64,000 nt of DNA from Nakaseomyces glabratus (lineage: Eukaryota; Ascomycota; Saccharomycetes; Saccharomycetales; Saccharomycetaceae), in the NCBI RefSeq assembly GCF_010111755.1, contig NC_088958.1, positions 434,001-498,000 on the forward strand, in the 5' to 3' direction. Both the position numbers and the translations under genes were made by a program. This document shows positions 30,109 to 40,341 of the stretch, piece by piece. How positions within the stretch are numbered: the first letter of the stretch is position 1; every line of letters begins with the position of its first letter. Below the pieces are notes generated by a model. The model ran no database searches, was not told the origin of the DNA, and worked only from the letters and a program-made list of their open reading frames with translations.

Positions 30109-30422
30109 TGCTTTCTAAGATATAATTATTGTTGTCTATACACCTGGACCAGGCTTAAATTTAGCGATGAGCTCTTTCTAAGTCTCTGTTATTGTTAAGA
30201 TTTCTATGATGCATGATTTTTTTTTTTTCAAATTATTTTGTCAAAATTTTTATTCCTTGAAAAGTGCGAAGGGACAGACAGATACAGAAAAGTAAAACAA
30301 ACTTAATAGTTATTGAGATACATTAATAGTTATTTTATGCTCAGTAATTATGATGGTTGCCCAATTTATAGTACGCCTATAAGTCCTTCAAGCAAGTAGA
30401 GTTGCGTACAATCAAACCGATA
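30109..30422. other. Divergent promoter region, TRM9 and TAF11
   Basis: These 314 bp hold the PAC and RRPE-like elements listed separately and a T11 run near 30220. I see no gene. Confidence 0.55.
30164..30251. promoter_or_regulatory. PAC and RRPE module in the TRM9-TAF11 divergent promoter
   Basis: GCGATGAGCT (PAC) is at 30164-30173, 56-65 bp upstream of the TRM9 ATG. An RRPE core, AAAAATTTT on the minus strand, is at 30243-30251, inside TAAAAATTTTGA. PAC with RRPE is the classic ribosome-biogenesis promoter pair. TRM9 is the nearer gene and the likelier target. Confidence 0.6.
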
Positions 30423-31520
30423 ATGATGGCTACTACACAAGGTCCCTTGGATACAATTCCGAAGGCGAACTACCCACCTTTGTTGACAAAAGCCAATTAC
30501 ATGTCAACGAAGCAGTTAATCAATGAAGTTCTAAGTGAGGATCGTGAATATGTGACTTGGAAACTGAATCAACTGAGAACAGGTGGTAATGATGCACCTG
30601 GTGCGAAGCTGTTACAAACTGTAGCACACCATAACAATCGGCAGTTTCACAAGAAGAACGCCAAGGTCATGAAGAAGAGATATCCTAATCAAATTAGTGG
30701 TGTGCCACCAAATCTCACCTTCGTGCAAGACTTGTATGAGAAGGAGATGAAGAAGGAATCAGAAGACATAGATAAATCCTTACGGGAGATGCATCAACCT
30801 TCTATACCTGCTGATGAACAATTCAAGCTTCTAGTAACCAATCTTGATGAAGATCAAACAAATCGTTTTGAAGTATTCCACAGGACCGCGTTGAGTAAGA
30901 CTCAGGTCAAGAAACTTGCAACAACTGTTGTAAATCAATCGATCAACGAGAATATCCGTGTTTTCTTGCAAGCTATAGGCAAGATATTTGCAGGAGAAAT
31001 AATTGAAAAGGCTATGGAGATCAAAGAGAAGTGGCTTTTAAGCCTAATGCACAGAGAATTTGATAGGAAAGAGGAGACAGCAATGCGTTTAAAGAAGCTA
31101 TTGAAGAAATTGACTAAGATGGTAGATAAGAATGGAATTGTTGGCGATGATGAACCTGGTAATGGAATGGAATTAACAGCACATGATTTAAATAATGAGT
31201 ATCCTAGCAGTGTTGATGAAGAAGAAGAAGACATTTATCTAGACGATGAACCCGATGCAATGAAGAAAATACAGGATGTAAACTCACTACTTCGATCTCA
31301 GGAGAACACTGCTGAAATCAGATTGAGACTCATATCACATTATAATGAGCTAGTACGACAGTTCAATGAATTGGATGTAAGTGTGGAAAAGTACAACTCT
31401 AGCCCACTCTTACCGGAACATATCCGTGAAGCATGGCGACTGCACCGTCTGCAGAGTGAAACCATCCCACCCGCATCCTGGCGTACCCAGGGTTCAGGGA
31501 ACGGTCAAATGTTTAGGTAA
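30423..31520 (+). CDS. TAF11: TFIID subunit Taf11
   Basis: The 366-residue protein has the TAFII28 histone-fold domain in its second half. The first part is RFEVFHRTALSKTQVKKLA, followed by NIRVFLQAIGKIFAGEIIEKA. After an acidic insertion (DEEEEDIYLDD) the last helix LLPEHIREAWRLHRLQSET follows. Taf11 pairs with Taf13 and supports TBP and TFIIA contacts in promoter recognition. Two adjacent ATGs (30423 and 30426) can serve as start; an upstream in-frame TTG at 30402 is ignored. The length is near S. cerevisiae Taf11 (346). It is divergent from TRM9, as in S. cerevisiae. Confidence 0.94.
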   Translation: MMATTQGPLDTIPKANYPPLLTKANYMSTKQLINEVLSEDREYVTWKLNQLRTGGNDAPGAKLLQTVAHHNNRQFHKKNAKVMKKRYPNQISGVPPNLTFVQDLYEKEMKKESEDIDKSLREMHQPSIPADEQFKLLVTNLDEDQTNRFEVFHRTALSKTQVKKLATTVVNQSINENIRVFLQAIGKIFAGEIIEKAMEIKEKWLLSLMHREFDRKEETAMRLKKLLKKLTKMVDKNGIVGDDEPGNGMELTAHDLNNEYPSSVDEEEEDIYLDDEPDAMKKIQDVNSLLRSQENTAEIRLRLISHYNELVRQFNELDVSVEKYNSSPLLPEHIREAWRLHRLQSETIPPASWRTQGSGNGQMFR

Positions 31521-32790
31521 TGATTACACCGATCGCTAGTGTCCATCGAGAAAAAAAAAAAGCATTCAACCTGATACATATGTTTCATAGTACCGACACG
31601 CAAGAAAATACCTCATTCAAGAACGCTATTCACAGTTAGCTATACAGAAAGCAGTTTGTCCCACCAGATCAGAAACTGTCTAAAAATACATATTTCTGAC
31701 TAAACGCAAGAAAAGGGGAGCACATGGATGCTACACTCAAAACTAATATCAGGCGTATATATCTCAATGAGATGCCCTTAATGCTATAATTAGGCAGTCT
31801 TTTCCTATCGAGTCATGAGCGGGTCCGCTTAATTGGCCCACACGTACTTATTGCTGGTTGTACGCCAAATCCTTAGAACACACCGATAATCTGCACAGAA
31901 CAATAAGATTTACCCTTTTCTCATCTCTTTCTATGCATCTTCCTGCCCCTTCTTCTCAGCCATCATCAACGGATAGAGCATAAAAAGACTTCTTTTCTTA
32001 GAAGAGATTTTTGTCCTGCACTAATTTCTGTGACTCTTCACTATTCTGGCCTCTTCAGTTTTTTGTTCTTTTTTTTTTTGCTTCCACCCCCTTACACCTA
32101 ATCGTTTGGTGTGCACGGGTGTTTCTATGAAAAAGTACCTTCTTTTTTTTTTTGCGTTTTTGCTAAAAGAAGAGATCTGTCCTTCCATCATGTATTTCTC
32201 GAAGATTTTTTGGGCATCGAACCCATTCCTTCATCATGGAGTGTTTTCTCATTGCACAGAGATCAAGCAGAGAACTTATTTTTTTTTTTTCAATTTTTTT
32301 TTTTGCAAAGCTTCTGAAGAAACAACCCTTTTTCCGAATTGTATTCACAAGATATGATCGTACAGTTAAAAACTGAGAAAAGAGAAGAATGTCTGGATGA
32401 TGTCTTCCTATAATCATCAATGGAATAAGGCTTAGAAGAGAAGGTGACTTAGCTGTACAATACAATGGCATTCCCTGGGGAGGGAAGGGTGAAAAGTTTA
32501 TGCTGGATCATCGAGAAACCTTCTCATCAGCAAGTTAATCTCCCTTTAATAACTGTTTCACCCCCCTTCAAACAGCTCGTTCCGTTTGTCTCTATTTTTG
32601 GGTGACAAATATATTGCATGTATGGAGTCCCATTGACTTACCATCACTCACAAATTATATATATACATATGTATTCCTTCTATCATTAGATAAGTTATGG
32701 GCAAAGACACTATAGTTGTTACTTTAGCACTGATTTTCTAAAAAAAAAAAATTACATGCTAATGTTCCTTTAGTGAGAGATTTTTTACCT
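31521..32790. other. Long upstream region of the PPZ gene
   Basis: These 1270 bp separate two genes in tandem. The right half holds several long T runs (near 32068, 32143, 32278 and 32296), typical of nucleosome-excluding promoter DNA, and a TATA-rich patch near 32656. ORFs here are low-complexity and unconvincing. No tRNA or snoRNA is recognised. Confidence 0.5.
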
Positions 32791-34539
32791 ATGGGGAACA
32801 CAACTTCAATTGAGAGTAAGATAGATTTCGGACAGAACAGGCATGTGAAGCCGCATTTGAAAAACAATAATCACGTGGATGATATTTACAAAAGGGATAC
32901 CTTACCGCCGTCTATGGCACAAATGGAACCTAGATCACCAATCCTGGTTGTGAATGGTAAGCACTTAACTGATATCAAGGAAATAGCAAATATCAGCTCA
33001 CAGATACCGGAAACAATGATGGCTGCCAATGCTGAAGCTGCATCACTTCAGGAATCATTATCCAATGAAGAGAGAGCTGCTTATTTGCCAACTTTTAGCA
33101 AAAGTAGTTCGTATGTATCTTCTCTACACAGTAGAAAATCGTCTTTGCTTTCTAATTCTACTACACTAGGGACCCCTGCAACTTCGCCAGGCTTAAACGA
33201 GTCGTCTTCCTCATTGGCCAACGACTATTTTGCATCTAAAAGGAGACCCTCGCTACCAGATCAAACCTTGGGCCAACACCTAACTCGACCCTCTTTGCTC
33301 GACAGCCACAGATCTTATTCTAGCGACAATTGCTTGTCCACTATTAACTCTAACTCAACAGAGCTCCAGAACACCACTACGCATCACAATGACAGACTAA
33401 GAGATATTTTTCCATTTTCCCGACCAAAATCACCAAATGGCTTTGAAATACGGATTCCATTATCTTCTGATGATGTATCATCCAGCTCTGAGAGTAAACT
33501 GTCTTTACACAGGCATCACAGCTCAAAAGATATTCCTGGTGATCAAACAGGTTATGTTATGATCAACGGAAAACGGAAGAAACAAGTCAACATCGATGAA
33601 GCTATACAAAGATTACTAGATGTTGGCTACTCAGGCAAGAAAAACAAGGCCTTTTGCCTGAAAAACTCCGAGATAATTCAAATTTGCATACAAGCACGCG
33701 AAGTATTCTTAAATCAACCGGCGTTGCTGGAATTATCAGCTCCCGTGAAGATAGTGGGGGACATTCATGGCCAATTTCAAGATCTTCTGCGGCTATTCAC
33801 AAAGTGCGGGTTCCCGCCTTCATCAAATTTCCTGTTTCTAGGAGATTATGTGGACAGAGGAAAACAGTCACTAGAGACCATATTATTATTGCTATGCTAT
33901 AAGATCAAGTATCCAGAAAACTTTTTCCTGTTGCGCGGAAACCACGAATGTGCAAATGTAACGAGGGTTTATGGTTTCTACGACGAGTGTAAACGTCGTT
34001 GCAATATCAAAATATGGAAATATTTTATAGACACATTTAATACATTACCATTGACAGCTATTGTAGCGGGTAAAATATTTTGCGTTCATGGTGGGCTTTC
34101 CCCCGTGCTAAATACCATGGATGAAATTAGAAATATGTCAAGACCTACAGATGTTCCAGATTTTGGTTTAATAAACGATTTGTTGTGGTCTGATCCTATT
34201 GATTCGCCAAATGAATGGGAGGATAATGACCGAGGTGTGAGTTACTGCTATAACAAAGTGGCAATTAATAAATTCATTAATAAATTTAACTTTGACTTAG
34301 TATGCAGAGCTCACATGGTCGTAGAGGATGGCTATGAGTTTTTTAACGACCGAACATTGGTTACTGTATTCTCTGCACCAAACTATTGTGGCGAATTTAA
34401 TAATTGGGGGGCAGTAATGTCAGTCAGCCAGGAGCTACTTTGTTCTTTTGAGCTACTGGATCCGTTGGATAGTAACTCTCTAAAACAGGTCATGAAGAAG
34501 GGGAAACAAGAACGTGATCTTGCAAACTCATTTGATTAA
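32791..34539 (+). CDS. PPZ1: Serine/threonine protein phosphatase Ppz1/Ppz2
   Basis: The 582-residue protein starts MGNTTS, a consensus N-myristoylation site. A long Ser-rich, low-complexity N-terminal half (about 1-265) precedes a PP1-like catalytic domain. That domain carries GDIHGQ (D324), GDYVDRG, RGNHE, HGGLSP and [14 protein letters not shown]. Ppz phosphatases control K+ uptake and salt tolerance and are inhibited by Hal3/Vhs3. The N-terminal part is about 110 residues shorter than in S. cerevisiae Ppz1 (692 residues). S. cerevisiae has PPZ1 and PPZ2 as duplicates. TAF11 next door matches the PPZ1 locus, so PPZ1 is the better name. The start is the ATG at 32791; the GTG at 32773 is ignored. 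Confidence 0.9.
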   Translation: MGNTTSIESKIDFGQNRHVKPHLKNNNHVDDIYKRDTLPPSMAQMEPRSPILVVNGKHLTDIKEIANISSQIPETMMAANAEAASLQESLSNEERAAYLPTFSKSSSYVSSLHSRKSSLLSNSTTLGTPATSPGLNESSSSLANDYFASKRRPSLPDQTLGQHLTRPSLLDSHRSYSSDNCLSTINSNSTELQNTTTHHNDRLRDIFPFSRPKSPNGFEIRIPLSSDDVSSSSESKLSLHRHHSSKDIPGDQTGYVMINGKRKKQVNIDEAIQRLLDVGYSGKKNKAFCLKNSEIIQICIQAREVFLNQPALLELSAPVKIVGDIHGQFQDLLRLFTKCGFPPSSNFLFLGDYVDRGKQSLETILLLLCYKIKYPENFFLLRGNHECANVTRVYGFYDECKRRCNIKIWKYFIDTFNTLPLTAIVAGKIFCVHGGLSPVLNTMDEIRNMSRPTDVPDFGLINDLLWSDPIDSPNEWEDNDRGVSYCYNKVAINKFINKFNFDLVCRAHMVVEDGYEFFNDRTLVTVFSAPNYCGEFNNWGAVMSVSQELLCSFELLDPLDSNSLKQVMKKGKQERDLANSFD

Positions 34540-35293
34540 CCTATTAGTGCATTTGGTCTAATCTAAGATTCTTGATACTCATTAAGCATTCTCTAAAAAT
34601 CACTACTAAAAAGATACTTTACCCATACAATATGTTATTAGGCAACGGCAGAAAGTGCTTTTCATTATACCCAAACTATCGAACTTCCTTAAGTTTCAAA
34701 TTCTTCAAATTAGCTACTATGAGGAAAGTTCTCATATCGGTCAGAATATTATAAAAATATTTTGCTGATAAGTTTCAATCATAAACCTTCCGAGTTTTAC
34801 ATATTCTGAGAAATAAATTAATATAAATAATATTCATTCTATAATAATAGTTTCAAGATACGTACACGTTATCTATATCTTATTGTCAGAGAAAATAAAA
34901 ATGAAAATTAAACCAACATGTGCTGTCTTTTCGACAAATATTAAAACAAGTAAATTAGGCTTAATTTTTACTTCTATATATCGCAAATCAAACAACTTTA
35001 TACCGTCTCAAATTTAAAAGTTTATAAAAAAGAAACCATTAGTAGTCATTGCTACTTTAAATATTATAGAATATACAGATAATTAATAAATTTTATTAAG
35101 TTTTAAATTTTGGGTCATCTATCATCGTAACTTCATAATTGTATTTAACCATAATTTTGTAAACTAACCAGAAAACATCATTCAATGGGATAAAAAAAAG
35201 GATCAATCATATTATACTATGTTTGACAAATTAAAATAAAAGGAGATGAACGTATCAGCCAATTAATTGAAACGTTCATTATGATATAATGTA
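34540..35293. other. Convergent intergenic region, PPZ1 to STP3/4-like gene
   Basis: These 754 bp are very AT-rich, with no convincing gene. The region also marks the join between YML/YDR-type and YLR-type gene blocks. Confidence 0.5.
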
Positions 35294-36649
35294 TTAGTGA
35301 TACGTGTGTCCGCAATTCTTCCCGACATGCTCATTAATCCATTCATCGACATTAGCAAAAGACATATTACAATGCTTGCACTTACCTGAGACAAAGCTCC
35401 TCTCCGACCGTCTGGTGCCTTGTGGATATTCGAAATGAAGGGCTTTTAGGTGGTTCTTAAAAGTATCACAACGAGAAAAGACACCAGTCTTATGACACTG
35501 AGTTGTTATGAAATTGACCTCCTTGCCTTTATAAGGATAAAGCTCTAAATCTAGTTCTATCAGAGCAGAGTTGTAAGGACATTCATAAGTACCCTTAATA
35601 CAATGCAGCGATTTTAAGTGTTCTTTATCAGCAATTGTCAACTTTGAACCTGTTACACCAGATTTATTATCCTCTGATTTCACAGCACTAGAGAGTATTT
35701 TATCTTTCCAGTGCATTTTCTCATGTCTCATAACATCATTTTGTCTCACAAATCCTCTTTGACAAACGGAGCAAACAAATGGTTTGATATCAGGTTCCAA
35801 ATGAATAGCTTTATGTGTCGTCAGATTGGCGAAGAAGCCATGACAAATTGGACACTGCTTTCTCCTCCTCTTCTTAGTAACTTTCATATCTGTCTTCACA
35901 CTTGGTACACTAAGAGTTGGTGGTGTGTGCTCTTCTGAAAATATGGATGGATGTGGCTCTTCCTTCAAAGATTCCAGAGCTTTCATCTTATCTATGGCTT
36001 CCAATATAGGCTTATGTGAATACTCAATAGAGTTTGGTGTAAGAGCATTGCCCTGCATAGCTTCAGTTGAGTTGTCCGAGTTGCTCATAACCACATTTTT
36101 TTTATTAAACGATAGGCTCGGTAACTGAATACTAGAGTTGGATCTAGATATTTCCGCCGAAGTTGTCCTTGACGATTGCGTTGACGATTGCTCTGAGTCA
36201 TTTAAGGAGCACCATGTTGGCTTGATTAATGGCACACGACCGGTCGAGTTCCTCTTCTCGCTATTGAATGCCTCTATCGGGAACACAGAGTTTCTGATGG
36301 TAGACTTTGAAGCGGATATCGAATCTATCTCTGAAGTGGTATCACTATGAATCATATTAAGATCAATCTTGCTGTGCATCCTTGAAGGTCCCAACGGTGA
36401 CTCAGATAGGAACTGATAACTGAGTATTCCAGAGTTGTTCCGTGTTCCAATAGGATTTATAACTTCTCTGCTTTTGACTCTATTTCCGAGAGCCGTAAAT
36501 ATCCCTGAGGGCACAGGGGTTAAACGCTCCCCCATATACTGCTTCTCAGCTGCTTTTATGAGGTTGTCAAAAGAAGAAATAGGCGGAAGCGTTATATTTT
36601 GATGGTCATTGGGACTCTTTGAAAAATCCACCATACCTTCAACGGCCAT
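35294..36649 (-). CDS. C2H2 zinc-finger protein of the STP3/STP4 group
   Basis: The 451-residue protein has a basic nuclear-localisation-like KKRRRK at 259-264. Two clear C2H2 fingers follow: C266, C269, H279, H283 and C293, C296, H309, H313. A more degenerate Cys/His region follows to the end (KGTYECPYNSALIELDLELY, KCKHCNMSFANVDEW). This layout fits the yeast STP family. STP3 (YLR375W) lies next to PSY3 in S. cerevisiae, which supports STP3 or its duplicate STP4. The N-terminal half is Ser-rich and poorly conserved. The SPS-type processing region of Stp1/Stp2 was not recognised. The role of Stp3/4 is unclear, so no function is assigned beyond probable DNA binding. Confidence 0.82.
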   Translation of the reverse strand: MAVEGMVDFSKSPNDHQNITLPPISSFDNLIKAAEKQYMGERLTPVPSGIFTALGNRVKSREVINPIGTRNNSGILSYQFLSESPLGPSRMHSKIDLNMIHSDTTSEIDSISASKSTIRNSVFPIEAFNSEKRNSTGRVPLIKPTWCSLNDSEQSSTQSSRTTSAEISRSNSSIQLPSLSFNKKNVVMSNSDNSTEAMQGNALTPNSIEYSHKPILEAIDKMKALESLKEEPHPSIFSEEHTPPTLSVPSVKTDMKVTKKRRRKQCPICHGFFANLTTHKAIHLEPDIKPFVCSVCQRGFVRQNDVMRHEKMHWKDKILSSAVKSEDNKSGVTGSKLTIADKEHLKSLHCIKGTYECPYNSALIELDLELYPYKGKEVNFITTQCHKTGVFSRCDTFKNHLKALHFEYPQGTRRSERSFVSGKCKHCNMSFANVDEWINEHVGKNCGHTYH

Positions 36650-38325
36650 TATTGTTTTAATTTTTTTTTATTCGATTATGTGGTGAGTTCTGTTATCTAT
36701 ATTTTCTTTCAAATTCAGATTATACTACTTAATTTATCGATCCTCCTTTTTCTGCTCCTTTCCTTATCTTACTGTACTATATTGTACGTGATCTAACTTG
36801 TCATGCAATAGATTTTGTATCCGGTATTATTGCTACTTGAATAGCTTATGGTTAAGAGCTTATTAATATATAAAGAATATCTCTACAATATAAATAATAA
36901 GTGGCAAGAAAAGGATCATCCTATGACAACCTTACCAGTATATCTTTTATCAAATTTGCGATAAATTTTTCAGTTATCTTGTAAGAAAAGGGCAAGTCTT
37001 CCAACTTCTCTTTATGGTTGGGAAGAAAAGGAAAAATAGTGGGCAGTTTCCAAACATTTTGCAGTAAATCATCTGTACCAAGATAACTGTGTGAACAAAG
37101 GAACATCTAATACCAGAAGAAAGCATCTTGGAAGCCTTTTTATTGGATTTATTGACAGTGCGGGGGGTGGGGTGGGGTGTGTGTGTGAGTAAGAGCTCTG
37201 TTCAGGACAGCAAGCAGGAAGTGGCCTATATTCTTGATGCAGAGATAATAAGGGGGGGAAAGAATGGATCTCTCTTGTAATGGAAGTGTTTCATTGTGCG
37301 CTCGGTTTAGTGATGGGTTCAACAGGATGGGGGGGGTAGGGACGAGGGGGGAGGGGTGCTAGAAAAATCCGAAGTACTGAAAACAGCCTCTACGTCAGTT
37401 TGTTTGTGCGTATTTAGTAGTTGTTCCGTCTACCAAATAATCAAGTAATGTACGCAAGTATCTGTGGGGGGTAATTATTCCGCAACTATCGAATAAAAAA
37501 AAATTAAAGAAAATCAGTCTTAATACGTGGGGGTTTTCTATTTCTTCTTTATTTCTTCTTTCGCTTTTCCTTCATTGTTACGCCCTGAAAATTATGCAAT
37601 TTGTACGGATCATCCTGTGGGAAGAAAATTGCTACAACTGAGACAAAGGAGGATGCTGCCTTTACTAGTTACTGGCTAGAAGAATATGCCGCACAAAATG
37701 GTGCAAATAAAAAAAAGGGTCCTCATGGAAAATTTTCCGTGAGAGATTATTGTACTGAAATATATCAGTACAAGCTAGTCTTAGTATGCATATCTGCAAT
37801 GCTGTAGAGAACCATAAAAGAAAAAGGACAAAACCATTGAACTCCTACGGCTTTCCTCTAAGACCCATGGGGGTTATGGGAGAAAACGAGGAGCTCTCTG
37901 AGAATTAGATTTTCCGAGTTTTTCCCACGCGACACCAAAAAGATAAATGTGTTCATCTCTAAGAATATTACGCGGAAGCCCATGGTTTGCGCTCCGTACT
38001 ATGCACACCAGCTGGGAAACAAATCATAACTTCACAGATAGAATGCGCAGTCGCAGAGAGAACAATATTTCCCAATGCCCTTTGAACTGGACCTAGGATA
38101 TGCTTCCTTAAGTTGTGGAATTAAAAGTGGGGTGGGGGGGGGGGAGTGCCGTGATACCCGTGTTCGTTATTCCGCATATACTCCTTCTATTTGCCGGTAC
38201 AGGAGTTTTCCAACATGGCTCAACTGGAACAAATGCCAAGGTACTATTTACGGTAACATGTAGTGCCCTTTCAAGGGACAAAATAGTCTGTAGCTGTTAT
38301 TGCACATATACGAACTTCGCTCACG
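36650..38325. other. Long upstream region of the STP3/4-like gene with G-rich tracts
   Basis: These 1676 bp contain many G runs on the plus strand: 37160-37176 with an adjoining GT repeat, 37252-37258, 37329-37356, 37466-37471 and 38129-38144. Several AGGGG pentamers match the stress-response element on the minus strand. AATACGTGGGG at 37522-37532 fits the Mig1 consensus WWWWNSYGGGG. Short ORFs are not convincing. Confidence 0.55.
37329..37356 (+). other. Predicted G-quadruplex motif
   Basis: Four G tracts (8, 3, 6 and 4 long) are separated by TA, ACGA and A. This meets the usual G3+N1-7 rule. It lies about 690 bp upstream of the STP3/4-like start. Confidence 0.6.
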
Positions 38326-39027
38326 TTATTTCACTAAATGGTATGTGTCTTCTGTATCTCTCATTAAGACAAGATCTGTATCCTTGATATATGAGACAGG
38401 CAGCCTTGTGAAACTGGTTCCTGAACTGGTATATAAAGTGGAGGTTCCACCTTCAACACCATTATAATATTCGAGACCATAACTTGTTGTCATTGTCCAA
38501 CAGCCAAAGGTAGATCGTAAAGACTTCAGCATTTTTTGTAAGGCACTGAACTCACGCATAGCCACGGGGGTCTGATAATATGAGAGATTGTCTATAATAA
38601 TTCCGGTCAAAGGCTGTTGTAAACAGGAGTAACTATCGGTGAAGATGCACCTCTTCAAAGCTTCATCGGGGCTGTCTATCAGTTGCCCTAGAAAATTTAG
38701 TAAACCATCAAATTGACAAAGGGAAGCACTGCTGAGATACGCAATACTTTGACCATTGTTTACTAAACTTCTAGCAAACTGTTTCCAGCAAGAAATCACA
38801 TCTATTAGTAGTATTAAGCCACTGTTTTCGTCCAAATTCGTAGTTATCAATTTCTTCTTCACTTTGCTTAATCTGAAACTATGTTCCACCACATGTATGT
38901 GCCCTAGTTTACGCGTTCTTAATGCTAAATGCTGGTTTACTAGATCCTCAGGTATTTTGAAATATGTTTCTGTAGTGGCACAAAAACTTGATATGGGATA
39001 AATCCTGCAATGCTTTAATATTTCCAT
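38326..39027 (-). CDS. PSY3: Shu complex subunit Psy3
   Basis: The 233-residue protein begins MEILKHCRIYPISSF, close to S. cerevisiae Psy3. Further matches are LILLIDVISCWKQ, SPDEALKRC, GIIIDNLSYY, LRSTFGCWTMTTSYGLEYYNG and LPVSYIKDTDLVLMRD. Psy3 has a RecA-like fold without a Walker A motif and pairs with Csm2. The Shu complex (Psy3, Csm2, Shu1, Shu2) supports Rad51 filament assembly and error-free damage bypass. Sequence identity is modest, but length (242 in S. cerevisiae) and position between STP3 and FBP1 agree. Confidence 0.88.
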   Translation of the reverse strand: MEILKHCRIYPISSFCATTETYFKIPEDLVNQHLALRTRKLGHIHVVEHSFRLSKVKKKLITTNLDENSGLILLIDVISCWKQFARSLVNNGQSIAYLSSASLCQFDGLLNFLGQLIDSPDEALKRCIFTDSYSCLQQPLTGIIIDNLSYYQTPVAMREFSALQKMLKSLRSTFGCWTMTTSYGLEYYNGVEGGTSTLYTSSGTSFTRLPVSYIKDTDLVLMRDTEDTYHLVK

Positions 39028-39384
39028 TATAACTATGTATTTCTTGTAAGTTCAAAATTCAAGTCATACCTGCTCACCCTATATACTTTGACGCTTTCTT
39101 GATAACTCGGTATTTAGTTTTCTTAGAAGAGAAGTCATTAGCATTTGATCAATTGAACTTTGTTAACAGCATTAATATATATTATTTTTACAATCCATAC
39201 ATTAAATTGGGTTTTTGTTACGCAACGTTAGAGCGACTTCATAGGAAGCTTACTATTTTGTCTGAAAAAATTTAGTTGAAAAAGATTGATGCGATGAGCT
39301 CGATTTAACTAAACAATTTATAAAACAAAATATATATATACAATATAAGAAATAACCAAGCAAAAAGTGCAATAACTATTACAA
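39028..39384. other. Divergent promoter region, PSY3 and SLU7
   Basis: These 357 bp hold the PAC and RRPE-like module listed separately and a TATATATA patch near 39332, about 50 bp before the SLU7 ATG. No gene is seen. Confidence 0.55.
39263..39300 (+). promoter_or_regulatory. RRPE-like and PAC module upstream of SLU7
   Basis: TGAAAAAATTT (an RRPE with one extra A) at 39263-39273 is followed by GCGATGAGCT (PAC) at 39291-39300. PAC lies 85-94 bp upstream of the SLU7 ATG, the normal position for a ribosome-biogenesis promoter. Confidence 0.6.
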
Positions 39385-40341
39385 ATGCACAATAAGAAGG
39401 TGACGAAAGATGAAAAAAAAAATACTAAGACCAAAGATGTAAATGAACATATACCGAATTACATAAAGAACTTGCCTTGGTACTATCAAGATATTGACAA
39501 GAACAGTAAGAATAATTCGAAAGAACAGGATTACCTAAGACACCACAGACAAAGGAGAGATGACAAGACTATAGATATAGATAACAATGATCAGGCAAAG
39601 ATAGGGACCGGTATCAAAGATGAGTTTGAAGTGATTGTCGAAAATAAAAAAACCACAATTGATGGTATAATCAAACGTAGAAAAGACGAGAAAGATTGGG
39701 ACGCAAGGAAAGATAGATGGTATGGTTATAGTGGTAAAGAATACGAAGAAGTCTTAAAAAAATGGGAAAAGAGTAGAGAAGATCTCAATAACACTACTGA
39801 AGAATCTGCTTATGATACTGATGAAGAAATAGAAATGATGAAACTTGGTTTAACCCCTAAAGATCTCGAACAAAATATCAAAGGGTCATCAGTAAGATTA
39901 CGAGAGGATAAGGCTGCTTATTTGAAGGATATATACTCAAGTACAACCAACTATGACCCTAAGTCTAGACTATACAAGTCGGATGATCTGGGTAGTATTG
40001 ATGAACACTCAAACATGTTTTTACGACATCTTACTGGTGAAGGTAAAGAACTTAATGATCTAAACAAGTTTGCGAGGGAGAATGCTAAAGAATCTGGTAT
40101 TAGAGACGAACTTGTTGACGCGGATAAAGTTAATCATGTTCTTGTTGCCAATCCAACAAAATTAGAGGTACTGAGGAAACAAAAAGAGCTGGACTCTTTA
40201 AAACTAACTGAAGAACAAAATAGACAAGAACAAAGAAAGCTGAAGAGAAAAGCCAAATTGCTAAAGAAGAAAGCCAAGAAACCAAAAGGAACACCACAAT
40301 CTGACTCTACTAAAGCTCAACTGATGGATATGTACGGTTGA
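39385..40341 (+). CDS. SLU7: Second-step splicing factor Slu7, lacking its zinc knuckle
   Basis: The 318-residue protein matches Slu7 in IPNYIKNLPWYYQD (23-36), KIGTGIKDEF, DWDARKDRWYGYSGKEY (104-120), TDEEIEMMKLGL, VRLREDKAAYLKDI and NYDPKSRLYK. LRHLTGEGKELNDLNKFARE and KVNHVLVANPTK also match. Slu7, with Prp18, helps choose the 3' splice site in the second catalytic step. S. cerevisiae Slu7 (382 residues) has a CCHC zinc knuckle between the two conserved blocks. Here only about 20 basic residues (82-103) link them, and the protein has no cysteine at all. The frame is continuous, so this looks like loss of the domain and not a frameshift. In S. cerevisiae the gene is YDR088C, away from PSY3 and FBP1. 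Confidence 0.93.
   Translation: MHNKKVTKDEKKNTKTKDVNEHIPNYIKNLPWYYQDIDKNSKNNSKEQDYLRHHRQRRDDKTIDIDNNDQAKIGTGIKDEFEVIVENKKTTIDGIIKRRKDEKDWDARKDRWYGYSGKEYEEVLKKWEKSREDLNNTTEESAYDTDEEIEMMKLGLTPKDLEQNIKGSSVRLREDKAAYLKDIYSSTTNYDPKSRLYKSDDLGSIDEHSNMFLRHLTGEGKELNDLNKFARENAKESGIRDELVDADKVNHVLVANPTKLEVLRKQKELDSLKLTEEQNRQEQRKLKRKAKLLKKKAKKPKGTPQSDSTKAQLMDMYG

Noticed and set aside
32106..32357. Overlapping Phe-rich ORFs upstream of PPZ1
   Set aside because: They are translated T tracts with no conserved features.
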